From contig JBBCBC010000009.1 of NCBI GenBank assembly GCA_037126765.1, forward strand, positions 25,752,870 to 25,816,869: a DNA stretch of 64,000 nt, written 5' to 3'. The notes under the pieces are model-generated. The model was not told the DNA's origin, did not search any database, and worked only from the letters and a program-made list of their open reading frames with translations. Below are positions 1-13,139 of this stretch, one piece after another. A program made the translations under genes and the position numbers. This DNA comes from Stenogyne calaminthoides (Eukaryota; Streptophyta; Magnoliopsida; Lamiales; Lamiaceae). Numbering within the stretch: the stretch's first letter is position 1; the number at the start of each line of letters is the position of its first letter.

Positions 1-199
1 CTTTAAAAGAAAGTATAAATGCGATACATATATAGTGTGTATTTCATTTGTTAATTTTTCATTTTGAACTTTGTTGCGCTAATATGTTGTGAATGATTGG
101 TGTTATATCATGATGTTATGTTCAATACACATTGTAGAAGTGAAACTTTGTTTATTATCTTTATGTGCTGAAAAATAATATCCACATCTATCTCAACAG

Positions 200-286
200 G
201 TTGATGGAACGTATGGTTCTTATTTGCCGACGTCTTCAGATGCTCGGGTTAAGTCTCTCAAAGGAACTTCTGGTCAACGATCGATT
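200..286 (+). CDS. Possible single exon of an unrecognised gene
   Basis: An open 87-base block (29 codons) lies between a good acceptor (pyrimidine-rich tract then CAACAG) and a donor (ATT|GTAAG). It reads VDGTYGSYLPTSSDARVK and continues to GTSGQRSI, rich in Ser, Gly and basic residues and unlike random AT-rich DNA. I do not recognise the family. It lies about 1 kb upstream of a plus-strand Helitron 3' terminus, so it may be either an exon of a gene extending left of the window or a fragment captured by that Helitron. No matching neighbour exon could be assigned with confidence. Confidence 0.4.
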
Positions 287-1318
287 GTAAGATTCCGCTT
301 ATTAATATTAATTTATTTAAAAATGCTTTATTCGGTTGTCCTATTGTGATTCAAATCGGACTATAGAAATTTATGATTGTTCATTTTCTATTTAAATGTG
401 CGTGCTTTTTTGGTAAATATGCAGCCGAAGTGAAAAGTGTGATTACATTGTTTTCATGATTTGTTGACTGTAATTTTAGTTTGTTACTGTAAGACTGATG
501 GGTATAATTAGAAAGGAAAAATAATTTTATGTGCTTTGATAATTTTGTATGTATGAATAACCACAAGCCACAAGTTTATTGTAAAATTGTACCTTATCAT
601 AAGTTCCAACCTCATTCTTCCAAGAATAAACTGTTCACCAGGTTTGCCACACAATTTTGGTTGTTTTTTTTACTATATTTATTATATAATATAGAGCAAG
701 ATATTGTTTACATTAACAATGATTTAATTGCTTATTTTAATTTTCCTAACCTTCGTATCTATGTTACAGCATAACGTAATCAACTCAAGCATAATTCAAA
801 AACACACACTAATATGATCTCTTTGTTCTCAGATAAGCGTGAAGTGTCAACAGATGTCCATAATTTGCATTTCCCCAATATGCATAGCCCAATGATTACA
901 AAATTTATCTTGATAATTCGTTTTTAAGATAGGTTTTGAAATTGTATTGCACATCTCTTATTTTGCATTTCATTGCTTTTGAATATGTAATTATATCCTA
1001 TACTCCATTGACGAGTTTATATATATTTGGAAGCTCTATTGTTGTTCTGGATAATTGGAATATGCTCAATTTTGTAATAACTTGATGTAGTTTTGTGGTA
1101 CTGAAATAACTGTAAAACAGGTCGAATAATAATTTTTTTCAATTGGTTAGTCTATTATATTGTCTGATTTGGAGCTATGTGATTTGACTTCTGTTATTTG
1201 TCACTCGAGAATTATATGTCCATTGTTATTTCAATATTTTATGTGAATCACAATTTTATTAAAAGAAAAAATAAGGTAACATGATTAAAGTCTGCCTAAA
1301 TGAATATTTACAATCGGC

Positions 1319-1344
1319 CCGTGCATTGCACGGCAAAAAACTAG
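1319..1344 (+). mobile_element. Helitron 3' terminus (hairpin plus CTAG)
   Basis: A perfect 6-bp stem (CCGTGC / GCACGG, loop ATT) at 1319-1333 is followed by a short A-rich spacer and CTAG at 1341-1344, then T at 1345. Hairpin, about 10 bases, CTRR, then a host T is the canonical Helitron 3' end. The element would lie to the left on the plus strand. Its 5' TC end was not found and may be outside the window. The hairpin resembles that of the Helitron at 24050-27154. Confidence 0.65.
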
Positions 1345-1635
1345 TATGTATCAGTTTTAACATTACTCTTTGACTTTTTTAAACTAAATTTACAACAAAT
1401 AACTTATATCGATATCTTGTTATAATATTAATATTCACAAAAATAGTATATTTACGCATATAAAATGTCATATTGACATGTTAAACATAATTTGACAACC
1501 AGTAGACTCATTATGAAGTGTTAAAGAAATTATAATAATTCATTAATATATCATAATCCATAAATGTTGCGACATTAGAAATTTATATTATAAAATTATA
1601 TATTCCTAAAAATTTAATGAAATACTATATTGATA
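1345..1635. other. AT-rich spacer beside the Helitron relic
   Basis: No coding or RNA signal seen. The 3' end of the minus-strand helicase element should lie in or left of this stretch, but I found no hairpin-CTRR in the right orientation. Confidence 0.5.
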
Positions 1636-2600
1636 TTATATTTTATAATTATCGTCATGATATAATAGGATCCTCATACCCAGGCGATTTGTTATTCGAG
1701 ACATAACTACGTACAATTGACCATGATTAAAAATGGGCTTATGCAAAAGTACCACTACTTGAGAAAATAATTGCCCTCGACTTTTATTTATAGATATGAC
1801 ATATGAAACAATCAACAAAAATTGTCTACACTGAAATTTGAACAACAATCTAGGATCTAAGCAGTGTCAACGTAAGCTTGGGTATCAAAGTCAACTATCT
1901 GACACTATTTCCTGTTAAAACCTTAAATTCAAGAACTCTATTACTCATCCTTGTAATAAGCAACCTACTTATGAAAAAAGATATCATATTACAAATTTAA
2001 AGAAATAATACACATTCAACTTTTTAAAGATGAAAAAAATTAAAAAATAAATAAAAATAAATTTTAAAAAAGGTTAAACTTGGTTCCATTGCGCAAGCCA
2101 ATAATTTTACCGTTATTTCAGCTTTTAGATTCAATTCATGATTATGAACACATGAACACTTTAGAAAAATCAAGAATTGAAGAGTATGCACATCAGAAAA
2201 GATGATCTGCATTTGAATCATACTGGCAACGACTATAACAACTCAACTAAGTATGTGATTCATTTTCATTCAACCAAATAGTATGTTTATTTATGGACCT
2301 AACAACATCCAATGTAGGAGACATAATTGCTTTATTATGCAAATAATTGTGATCGTCCAAGTTCTTAAAATCAGAATAAATGTTATCAACAATATAATAC
2401 CGATCGGATCATCACCACCTATCGACAAAATGTCATCCGGAATTTCTATATCCGTACCATACTCAGTTTGTGTAACATATACTTTCATCTCCAATAGATG
2501 ATATCCATTCTGAATATATTTTTAATATTTTTATACCTTCAGTCGATCCCAGATTCTGAAACCACTTGTCCCTTGTAAGTTTTAGTAGAGAATAATTATT
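1636..2600 (-). pseudogene. Helitron PIF1-like helicase, C-terminal relic
   Basis: The C-terminal stretch, ending at 1636, reads INKSRGQ followed by HGQLYVVMSR. This corresponds to the last helicase motifs of plant Helitron Rep/Hel proteins (INKSQGQ ... HGQLYVALSR). Upstream on the minus strand, frames near 2291-2494 read IEIPDDILSIGGDDP and, after a frame change, resemble the segment leading to an 'AIMSPT' motif; near 2520-2540 an 'EWISSIG' string fits the same protein. Several frameshifts and stops separate the pieces, so the gene is dead. The N-gap at 2659 may hide more of it. It points opposite to the Helitron terminus at 1344, so it belongs to a different insertion. Confidence 0.7.
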
Positions 2601-2658
2601 TCACAAAACATATGAATTTGTAGCGTGAACAATATTCTACCTCGTTCCTTTTGAAATA

Positions 2659-3158
2659 NNNNNNNNNNNNNNNNNNNNNNNNNNNNNNNNNNNNNNNNNN
2701 NNNNNNNNNNNNNNNNNNNNNNNNNNNNNNNNNNNNNNNNNNNNNNNNNNNNNNNNNNNNNNNNNNNNNNNNNNNNNNNNNNNNNNNNNNNNNNNNNNNN
2801 NNNNNNNNNNNNNNNNNNNNNNNNNNNNNNNNNNNNNNNNNNNNNNNNNNNNNNNNNNNNNNNNNNNNNNNNNNNNNNNNNNNNNNNNNNNNNNNNNNNN
2901 NNNNNNNNNNNNNNNNNNNNNNNNNNNNNNNNNNNNNNNNNNNNNNNNNNNNNNNNNNNNNNNNNNNNNNNNNNNNNNNNNNNNNNNNNNNNNNNNNNNN
3001 NNNNNNNNNNNNNNNNNNNNNNNNNNNNNNNNNNNNNNNNNNNNNNNNNNNNNNNNNNNNNNNNNNNNNNNNNNNNNNNNNNNNNNNNNNNNNNNNNNNN
3101 NNNNNNNNNNNNNNNNNNNNNNNNNNNNNNNNNNNNNNNNNNNNNNNNNNNNNNNNNN
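2659..3158. other. Assembly gap (500 N)
   Basis: Exactly 500 consecutive N. The round number suggests a scaffolding placeholder, so the true distance is unknown. Confidence 0.98.
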
Positions 3159-3699
3159 TAAGTTGTATTCTTGTAAAAAAAAATATATATATAATGTCAT
3201 CGATCATCACTTAGAGAAGAAAAATATTAGAATCCTACTTTGAAAATTATTTCTTATTCTCTGATACATCATTAATGAACACAAAAGTAAGAAAAAATAA
3301 ATTCTCAAAAAAGCAACTAAAATAAAAATACAAGGACAAATATAAAAATAATACGGGTACTTTTTTATGTTCTTTCAATTAAAGATTTTCACTGTATGTT
3401 CTTTTTCGGGTTATGATCTTCTAATCATTATTTCATCAATATACAGTTAATAAAATATATACTACGTACATACATAAAATAGAAATATAAAAATGTGAAC
3501 GAAATAGATATCAAATTGATAAAAATATAGGAAATACAAATGACATGAAAAAATTTGTCGATGTTTCTTCAGTGTTAACTTTATAAATATTTCCAAAAAA
3601 ATAAACAACAATATCTATACATACCTAATAACAAAATGTTGGGCCAAATATTAGGCCAAAAATTGTTATAATTTTCTAATAAAAATTTTAAACATCTTA

Positions 3700-3800
3700 A
3701 CAAATTTGATATAGCTTAAATGGTATAACAAATATTTTTATCTTCTTTGTATGCAAGAAGTGCAAGGTTCAACTCCTCATATCTACCACATATATATATA
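3700..3800 (+). repeat. tRNA-derived SINE head or decayed tRNA relic
   Basis: An A-box-like string TAGCTTAAATGG (3712-3723) and a B-box-like GGTTCAACTCC (3766-3776, matching GGTTCGANTCC with G to A decay) are about 45 bases apart, followed by a CTACCACA string and a TA-rich tail. This is the layout of a plant tRNA-derived SINE head. No cloverleaf is evident and no target duplication was found. Confidence 0.45.
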
Positions 3801-4123
3801 CTAATTATTTTTTTTTGAATAATTTCTAAATTATTAATATTATTTTTAAATTTTTGAACTTGATCTATTTATACATATATAATAACAAATATTATACAAA
3901 AAAAAAGAAAATAATTCAACAAAAAAATTATTACAAAATTTTGAACTAAATCTATTTATACATATATAATAACAAAATGTTATACCAAAAAAGAAAAAAA
4001 TCAACAAAAAAATTATTACAAATTTATCATAAAATTTTAAAAAGTGGCACATTAATTATTAATAATATAAAATGTTATGTTTTTGTAGTTGATAGAGATA
4101 TATATATTTTTTAAAATATTTTA
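3801..4123. other. AT-rich intergenic DNA
   Basis: Contains an imprecise direct repeat (around 3855-3935 and 3950-4020) sharing a 'gaacttgatctatttatacatatataataac'-like core. No gene is supported. Confidence 0.5.
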
Positions 4124-4423
4124 CTCCTTCCATCTTTTTTTTAGATTGCTCCGCGATTTTTGACCACGGGTTTTAATGAAGAAATTCTTTATTAATATTT
4201 GAAGGTAATAAAATAAGCTTTTTTGATAAAGAGAATTTTATCAATTTTTTAGTGAATAAGATAAAAAATAAGTTACTTTTGTATATAATTATTAGTGACA
4301 TGTGATGTAATTTAGTGATGTTTGTAAGGAGTGGCATAGATTGTATAGTTACTTTTATTGTTATTTTGAGTATGTGATAAAAGATGAACTTTTTTGAATT
4401 TTGAGCAATCTAAAAAAACCCAG
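4124..4423. mobile_element. Stowaway-like MITE (Tc1/Mariner), TA target duplication
   Basis: The left end CTCCTTCCATC..., with an inner TTTTTTTTAGATTGCTC, is mirrored by the right end (GAGCAATCTAAAAAAACCCAG on the plus strand), and the element is flanked by TA at 4122-4123 and 4424-4425. The CTCCNTCC start and TA duplication fit plant Stowaway elements. Length is 300 bp with no coding capacity. Confidence 0.7.
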
Positions 4424-7400
4424 TATTATATATATATATATATATGTGAAAATGTATAATTTATATACTTATTTGCATGATAATATTACATGATATTGGA
4501 TTTAAATTGATTAGTTCAATTACCATAAATTAGTTGCATAATATTGACATTAGACTTAAATTGTTAGTTGAATAATTTTTAATTAAATTATTAGTTGGCG
4601 TTATTAGTTGAATTGTCAATAATCATACTAGCGATTGGTTTGTGATAAAGCTCGATTTGTTTACTTATTTGTATAATTCTTTTACAAAATATAATATTTA
4701 AATTGATTAGTCAACCATGGGCAGATCCAAAACTTTCATAACGAGCACAAAAATAAATAATATAAAAAAGATTTTTTTCAACAACACGGGTTCACGTGAA
4801 TTATTTTTTTTAGTGTCACGATTATGCATATACTACTATATGCCTAATTCACTATCTTAAAAAATATTTGATTTTTAATAATCATAATACATATACATAT
4901 AATCTACAAATTCTTTTAAATGAAATATTTGCGTAATTAACTAATTATAACCGGTAAAAACTCATTTAAATCATTATATTATACTTAAAAAAACTATGGG
5001 GCCATGTGATCTGACATAGGACATGTAGGTCCGTCATTAGTCAATACTTGTGAATTAGTTAACGTGTCGCAATTGACATTGGTGGCGTTGGATTGTGAAA
5101 AGATCTTTTGGGTTTGTTGTGATGAAGCTTCGGTACCCTGGTTTTTAAAAAAATATTAATCGAGACTAACTTAGGACAAAAAGTGTTGATTTCAAGAATG
5201 ATCTTGAAAACTTATTCCGGATAGTAGACAACTTTTAACATCTTAGAAAGATAATTTGACTAATGATAACTTATGGTGTGACCATTAATAAAATTATAGA
5301 CCATTATTAAACCTTTGACTTTCTTAAGGAGGTCAATTTCAATTATAGGTAGTTATATGTTATCATGTTGAGAGTAACTAGAGGAACAATTTAAATTTTT
5401 TTTGGCATCTTGATGGAATTGGAAAGGCGATGATATGTATGATGAAAGTGGTTTAGAGAAGGAAATAATTCAAATTTATAAAAAAATATATTTAAAATTG
5501 CATTATTTAACGAATTTAAATTTTATAGCGGTTAGGAGGCACCCATTTCGTAGTATTACGATTATGCAAAAGCGAAATAAGTTAAATTGATAAATGTGTT
5601 GCGTGAAATTAAAAAAAAAATAAACAATATATTAAAAAATGAAAAAAAAGTTTCTTATTATTATTATAAGTAAAAATATTTTTTATAATTTAATGCTGTT
5701 TCCTGAAAATGAATCTTTTAAATATCGTATTCGTTTATCTTTACATGATGGCTTGACCTGTGAGATGATATCTTAGTTTTCTTTAAAAAAATTAAATTGT
5801 TGTGTCATCCGATCAACCATGAAAACAGGTCAAATGAGGCCAAAACATCAGTCCAGTTGTGCCACACGAATTGGGCCGGGCCAGAGTAGACCCATAACTT
5901 TTTTGGAACTATATTTTCGTTAGTATACAACCTAGCTAACATTCAGGTTTATTGAGTTGCAGAAATTTTCCATCAATAAAAAGTACAAAATTTTAATATC
6001 CCCAAATGAGTGGTGATGATAAATTTTGAATTTAAAGCATAAATATAAAGTCCCAACTCAAAAAATAAAAGTCATTTTTAAATTTTATATTTTTAAATTT
6101 GAGTTTTTGATTTAATTTATTGAGTTATTTACCCATATTTAATTTAATTGATTAAAAAAGCGTAAAAAAAATATCGACGATCACGTGCATGGCGATATCG
6201 AAAACCCTCAAATTTTGGCAACCGCGTTACTACCCGCGTGATTGAACACGTTCTGAATTTTTTAATGAAAATTGGGATCAAAATTGGACAATCCAATTTG
6301 GTTAAAGGCCAAAATTGAACAATTAACTATTTTGGGGCCGAAAAAATTGTGATGATAGATAAAGTTATGGAAGCGCAAAAACTTTTTCTCTTATATATAG
6401 TATATATTTTTAAATTATAATTTAAGAAAAATTTGTTACATTCCTCACTTTCTAGAAGACTAGAACCAATTGACTGGACCAATCTTTTGCTAACAACTCT
6501 GAGATTAAATTTTTAATTTTGGCTATAAAATTGTAAACAGCTTCAAATGATCAGGATTAATCTACAAAATTCGCTATCATTGAATATAAAAGTTACTCCA
6601 TTTTTTTAAATGATAAAAGTTACTCCATCTTAGATCGAATAGTACATCACATTCAATCCAACATATTGTGGTAAATCTCTTGCAATTTTGCGTGGCGTAA
6701 TATTCTGAATTAAAAAAAAAATTCACTGATTAATTAAAATAACATAAATATGCACGCTTTTAAAATTTGCAGGTCAAAATTTGAATTTCAATTGTTTTAT
6801 TAACTATCTTATTTATTTTTGTAAATAAGATATGATTGAAAAATACTATATGAACGGGCGTAATACCCTAAAATAAGCATGCAAAATTGTCTATGTGATC
6901 GAATTAAGCGTAAGGCAGAATTTATCTTAAGCTTAAATTATTTGAAGTGTTTATTAATTTCAACACATTTTTTTAACTCACTAAAAACGGCGTCTATCTT
7001 ATCTTTGGATAAATTCAAATACTCATAAATTAAAAATAAAATTATGCGTAAAGCCAGGATACTATCTGATTTTTGTCTTCTCTCCTGATCTCTTTTATAC
7101 CCACACAATATTTATTCTTATATTTAGAAATATTAAGAGCGGTTACAATATTGTATCTTTCGTTAAATACTCTTATAATTATGCAAACTTTTCTTAAACT
7201 TTATAGGCGATACCCATTATAAACTTTCTCGTTCCTTAAAATGAAAAAAGCTTTCATTCTCATAATTTTTATCACCATTTTTCATCTGAATATTATAAAA
7301 AATGTCATTCCACATTTCTTCTTCATTCTACTTTTTCTGCCACGATAAAAGCTACCGTTTTTTATTTTTATTATTATTTAAGCGAAATAATAAAAGAAAA

Positions 7401-8963
7401 AGTCGATTACACCGGAGGGGATATAAATATTGTTTACATATAATATCCCCGAAAAGTAAATTGTAATTGTCATAAAACTTTATTACATTAACTAATTTTA
7501 ATAAAAATCACTAGGAGTTGAAGTCATTAATATTTATTATTATTTGAGGGGAGAAAGAAAATAGAATTGAAATGAAGTTCAAACAACTTATTTTTATAAT
7601 CATTTTTGTTTTCTTTTGCAGATAAATTCAGCGCGCCATGTCGAAAAAACGACCAAATATTTTTGAAAGTTATGGCTTAAGTCTATTCAAAAGTTTTCAC
7701 GCAAACACGCAATTTTGATCGTTGGAAAAAGAAAGCAATAAACGTGCAGTGTAGTACAATCAAAATATTATCACGTATACAATACAATAGAGATGTTAGA
7801 ACAATAGCCGGCTCTGAGGCCTGGCTTGAAAAAAAGGTTTTAGCGCAGGGGCAATTGAATTTTTGTTTAAAGGGGTAGAAATTTTGAATTGAATAAGGAC
7901 GACAAAAAAATTTAAGAATCTGCCAGGGTAAAAATGATAAAATTTAACAATTTTAATGAAAATATAAAATTTTCGTATATATAGTGTCTGAAATTTAATC
8001 CTAAGAGCGCGGCCTTGCCCTGGCCCCTCTAGATCCATCCACGGTTTTTGGCAAACCCAACCCATATTAGTGAGAGTTATTCTGTCGTTAATTAGGTATA
8101 TCTTTATAAGTTTAGATTATTTATTTCATTTTCTGCCTGATAATTAAGCCGCGTTTTTATAATACACATTAAAATTGGCGACACATGAATGGGTTCAAAT
8201 GTACATGAATTAAAAATAATGTTCATGGAATGAATCGGGGTCTATATTTTTTTTATCCATCGAACTTGAAAAAAGCTTATCAATCCTTGAACTCATGAGA
8301 GAAGCGGAGCTGGTCCAAAGGTTTTATAATTTTTTTTTTTATATGTATTATTTATAAGTTTTTAGAGTAGGTGTTAGGTAAATTTGTTCATAACATTAAA
8401 TTTTACCCACTTTGGCTTATAAATTAATATCATGTACTTGTAAATTGTGATCATAGCACTAAATGTATAGTTATTAGTTTTATAATAGTTGTGATATTAT
8501 GTATAGGAGTATAATGATATCAATTTCATAATATGAACATGTTTCACACATGAGAATTTGTGTAAATTTTAAGCGGCGTATGACGATGTATTGATAAATA
8601 ATAAAAAAGCGAACAAAAGTTTACAATAAAATTAAAAGATTAAACAACAATATCCAGCTAAAAATATAGTATATATATATATATATATTGTATGTTGATT
8701 ATTCGTCGTGAGAAATAAAATTTCTTGCATAATGTTTTTTATACTTTAAAAAAGTCGGCCGGGCCAACCGGCTCAAACCCACCGACCCACACACCTCGGC
8801 GGGGACCATATAATCCGCTCCTCGGCAGTCGATAAATATCTTTCAGTTTCGGCCTATCACGTACATAGGCGTTTGGGTCGGCCCATTTGGTGGTCTAATA
8901 TACAAGCATAAAGTCCTACAATATCTAACTTAAAAGTAAAATGCATTAATGGCTCATGTTAAT
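4424..8963. other. Gene-free AT-rich intergenic DNA
   Basis: No open frame resembles a known protein. Holds AT microsatellites (around 4425-4445 and 8669-8690). At 7795-8060 there is a somewhat more GC-rich repeat-like block with 'caggggcaa' and 'ggggccaggg' strings on its minus strand, probably decayed transposon sequence. Confidence 0.5.
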
Positions 8964-9161
8964 AACCAGATTCTTGTGTGCGTCCAATTTAGAATTGGTG
9001 CAATTGAATTTAATTTTATCGGGCGAACCGGCCGAGTGGTTCATAGTTCATCGAAATAATAAATCATGAAATTTAGGATTAAGTGATTTAATGTTTAGGT
9101 GTAAATGATTCATTGAATTAAAATTAAATTCAAATGCAATTGGAGCACACAAGTATCACTC
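8964..9161. mobile_element. MULE-type MITE with 9-bp target duplication
   Basis: Inverted ends share a CTTGTGTGC core (left AACCAGATTCTTGTGTGC; right, reverse complement, GAGTGATACTTGTGTGC). A perfect 9-bp direct duplication CATGTTAAT sits at 8955-8963 and 9162-9170. Nine-base duplications are the hallmark of Mutator-like elements. It is 198 bp and non-coding. The element at 18411-18656 has related ends. Confidence 0.75.
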
Positions 9162-9170
9162 CATGTTAAT

Positions 9171-12100
9171 TAGTTTTGGGTATATAAAAAGTTAATACGC
9201 AAAATTCGGGGACATGGGGACATAAAACAAGAGTTCGGTAGATTGATGTTTCACACTTTTTTTTTATCGTATATTTATTCCGTTTTTTATTTGATATTTT
9301 TAGGATATCATTATTGTTTTAGATATTTTTCATTTTCTCTATTTTATCTTGATAAAAGCGTATAAGGCAGTTTAAATGCGAGGCCAGTCTGTTGTAAGCG
9401 CCATTACATCCTCATAAAATGTTAAAACTGGTACATGATTTATCTTGCATACTAGTGAGGCAGTCTCATACAAGTCTTTGCTTTTACCTTTGTTTGATTA
9501 ATTTTTTTCTCTATTTTGCCTTATTTCAATCATAAAATTAAAAAGACAAACTTTTAGAAAAATTTGTTAATCATATTAATCTGGATCCTTATTAATAATA
9601 TAAAATTCATTCATTAATTATAATCTTATAAATTAATATCATAACATTCACGCACATAAATAATTTATTAATTTATATGGCATGGCGATATCGATTGATA
9701 AATCTTCACGTAATATTAATTTAAAAGTGTAATAGTATCAATTTTAGATTGTGAGCAAGATTCACGAGTCTGACCAATTCAAAAATAACTCATAATGTTG
9801 AATTGGTATCTTTGTGAAACTTGTTATTGTGAGAATCAGTTTTTTTTTCTGAGGCATCTTTCTTTAGTAATATAAAATTACATATTTTAGTAATATAAGT
9901 CATAGCTCTTGGTTATTCTTCTGAATACTCTTTGCTATAATATAAGTCACACCCTTCACTTTTATGAGTAATACTCTTTATAGTAAAAAGTCACATTTTT
10001 TTATAATAAAAAGTCATACTTTTAATAATACAAATCAGCATTCTTATGGTTTAATAGTGAAATTTATTCACCTATATTTTTGCCCATAATTTTAAGTTTA
10101 CCTTTACTAACTAATTAATAAAAGATAAATGTATATATCGTTATTCACGTTGGATAAATATAATAAAACTGTGGCCTTGCTCATCGGGGTTGAGGATCTC
10201 ATTTAATGAAAATATAGAATAGAAATATATATTTTTGATAATATAATTTACAGCACCAATACCATGCAGCTATGACCATTGATCAGAAAAAAAACATGTT
10301 ACTATTCAAGTCATACAAGTACAATAGACGTTCCAGAACGATACTAAGTAAATAATTCATGTATTATATTATTTTAATGTTCTTTCTCTACTTCTAGTAT
10401 AATTTTTTTTATTAAATAAATCACAAACTCACCAGTAAAGAAGTTTGTTTAAATTATAAAATTGATGTAAATACACTTATCGGCGATCTTCTTATCTTTA
10501 TAACTTAATATTTATAACATTTAATATTTTGATATCAATTTCTAAATATATTAATCTGATTCAAAACATGTATCTGATAATACATCTAGTATGGATAATT
10601 GATTTTTTTTTTTTTTTTTTTTAAATGGGTCACGTAGCGGGTTGGGTTAGGGCAAATTGTTGTGGGTTAATGGGCTTCCTTCTTTTTTTTTTTCGAAATT
10701 GGCCTAGATCACGAAGACGGCTGACATATTTATTTTCTATTACTCTTCTCGTGTCGCAACATCGACCAAAATTCTCTTTTTCTTGATTTTACCGTATATA
10801 AATTCTGAGTCATTCCTTCTCCACGATATTCTTTTCATCTTGTAATTTTGGAATGATGATTTATTTTCCGCGCTTGTCTTTGATTTTTGTTCATGTAATG
10901 CACTATTTTGTTCATAGGGTGATACTTATTTTATTAAATGTAGTAACACGTCACCTTTTATTCATACTAGTAACCGAATCAGGTTATTCTTTATCTGTAA
11001 TTTTGGAATGTGGATTCCTTTTCGCTTATCTTGATTTTTGTTCATGTGGTAACGTTTTTTCTTCATAAGGGTAACAGCGTTGTTGTTAGTCAACATAACA
11101 CATGTTTTTTTAGTAATATGTAATACTTTACCGTATCTAAATAAATAATACTAAGTAAATCTTTCATGTGATTTTTAAAAATTATGTCTTGTGATAAAAT
11201 TGAGCCATACATTAACAATAATACTCATCATTTAATTCTAATATTTATTTGATAATATATCTTTCTATAAATATATATGCGTTAATAAATACAAACCCGA
11301 CCCTCCGCTGGGCCTGTAACCCTAATACCCACACCTGACCTGCAAATTTTTAAGAAAAATAATTTAATTATAATGCGTTCGTATATCGATAGAAATTAAT
11401 ATTTAAATACAATCGTTCTCATTAATTTTATGTTATTGAACAAATTTTATCTTGACCGGATAAATATATGTTATCAGCACTGGATGAATGTAGCTAACAA
11501 AAAATTCTTCTTGTTCGTACTATTCTGTTTTTAGGAGAAAATTAAATGTGATGTGTCACAATTTAAAACAGTCAAATTATGAATAGAAGGTGGAAAAAAT
11601 AGAAAAGGGAATTTGGAGAATGTGAATATTCAAAGGTCAAACAAGGAACACGTGCGGCTGTTATGTGTTTATCTTATTTGTAGCATCCTTTATTTGACTC
11701 ATCAACAATAATCCATTGTAATCTGCTTCGCCGCCTCCACTCACCAACCGTACGATTACTTTTTCCAATAATATTTTAAATTATACCACTTTCAATATAA
11801 ATTATGGAGAAATGTCATTAGAAAAAATATAAATGAACTTATAATTTTATTGGGTTTATAAATAATGTTGTAAGTTTTTATTTTATTAATTTTAGTTCTT
11901 TTTATATATTTTCTTTATCTTGGTGACTAAGCCCAATCCTAGAATAATTATTGAGTGTTAAAGTTGTAAATATGGATATTATTTAGGTATTTTTTATACA
12001 TGTAGCCAAAATCCCTTTTTTAGTTGTTCAAAATATTTTTAGTTCTTTCCGCCCGTAAAATTTTGAATTTTGGCCAGGAAAATAGTTGAAAATATGTTTG

Positions 12101-12373
12101 TAATATATAAAGTAATCTGAAAAAGATATCGAATAGCGAGTTCGGAGGGAGGAAGAATAAGTATATGTTTTAACGCCCACCAATGTAAATTACTTCGAAA
12201 TTAGCCATGAGAATGAATGCCATTGTGATTATGAAGTTGCGATTCACGGAAGAGGTGTAATCAAAATATGAAATTGATTGAGAGTTTTTTTTTTCACCAG
12301 ATGAGAGGTGGCGTATCCTTTCTTCACATTTTAGGCAGAATACTCTCTTGGACAACATTTTAGAAAAGAAATT
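9171..12373. other. Gene-free AT-rich intergenic DNA
   Basis: No gene supported. It holds poly-T tracts (10600, 10683) and a direct repeat of about 80 bases (10840-10915 and 10994-11075) sharing TGTAATTTTGGAATG and TTGATTTTTGTTCATGT. Confidence 0.5.
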
Positions 12374-12894
12374 CTCAAAAAAGCGACCTTGGAAGCGGTT
12401 TTTTAATAAATAAATAAATTAATTAAGCGGTTAAAGCAAGCTCTCCAAGAAGAAGCGGTTGAAACCCTTCTGCAGCAAACGGAATCTTGGTTCGAACCAC
12501 TCTCAAGAAGAAGCGGTTAGTTAGGTTTTAGAACGCTCCTGCCGAAAGAAGGTTCGAGCAGCTCTGTAAATAAGGGGTGGAATCGTATTACCTATATCTG
12601 AAATGGCGCCCCGTCGTTTTTCACATTTCCTAAATCTCTTTGTCGAATATTCTCTCATCCTCCTTCTCCGGGTTTTTAATGCATACCTTTGAATTGCCTC
12701 CTCCCGCGGTAGCCCTCACCGCCCCCCCTACCCGTCATAAATCCCTCCTCCTCCTCCCTCCTCACCCGCTCGTCTCCTCCCCCTCTTCCTCTACTCTGCG
12801 TCACCTCCCTCCCCTCTCCCCCCCAACCCATGCTCCTCCCTCCTCATCCTCATATGGCCTTCATACTATATATAGGTATTTAATTATTTTATTT

Positions 12895-12901
<7 letters not shown>

Positions 12902-12946
<45 letters not shown>

Positions 12947-12980
12947 ATATATATTTATATATATATATATATCTATATAT
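12902..12980. repeat. (TA)n microsatellite
   Basis: About 80 bases of nearly uninterrupted TA repeats with a few TG, TT and TC steps. It directly follows a CT/CCTCC-rich block (12700-12850). Confidence 0.95.
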
Positions 12981-13139
12981 GTTAGGATATATATAGTGTT
13001 AGATTAATTAATTGGTTAATTGACTTTGTTTTTACTTGTTGTTTGTTTGAATATTAGATTGTTTAATTTAGTTTAATTGTTTGTTTATATGTTATAATTA
13101 ATTGTTGTTTTGATTTAGATTTGTGGTTAATTGGTTTGA

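Noticed and set aside
1341..1344. CTAG as 3' end of the minus-strand helicase Helitron
   Set aside because: CTAG is palindromic, but on the minus strand the hairpin would lie after it, the wrong order.
2596..3214. Long open frames of 187-204 codons
   Set aside because: They run through the N gap and have no real sequence.
12640..12996. 118-residue Pro/Ser-rich ORF
   Set aside because: Low-complexity CT-rich tract running into a TA microsatellite, inside the CACTA-like element; no domain.
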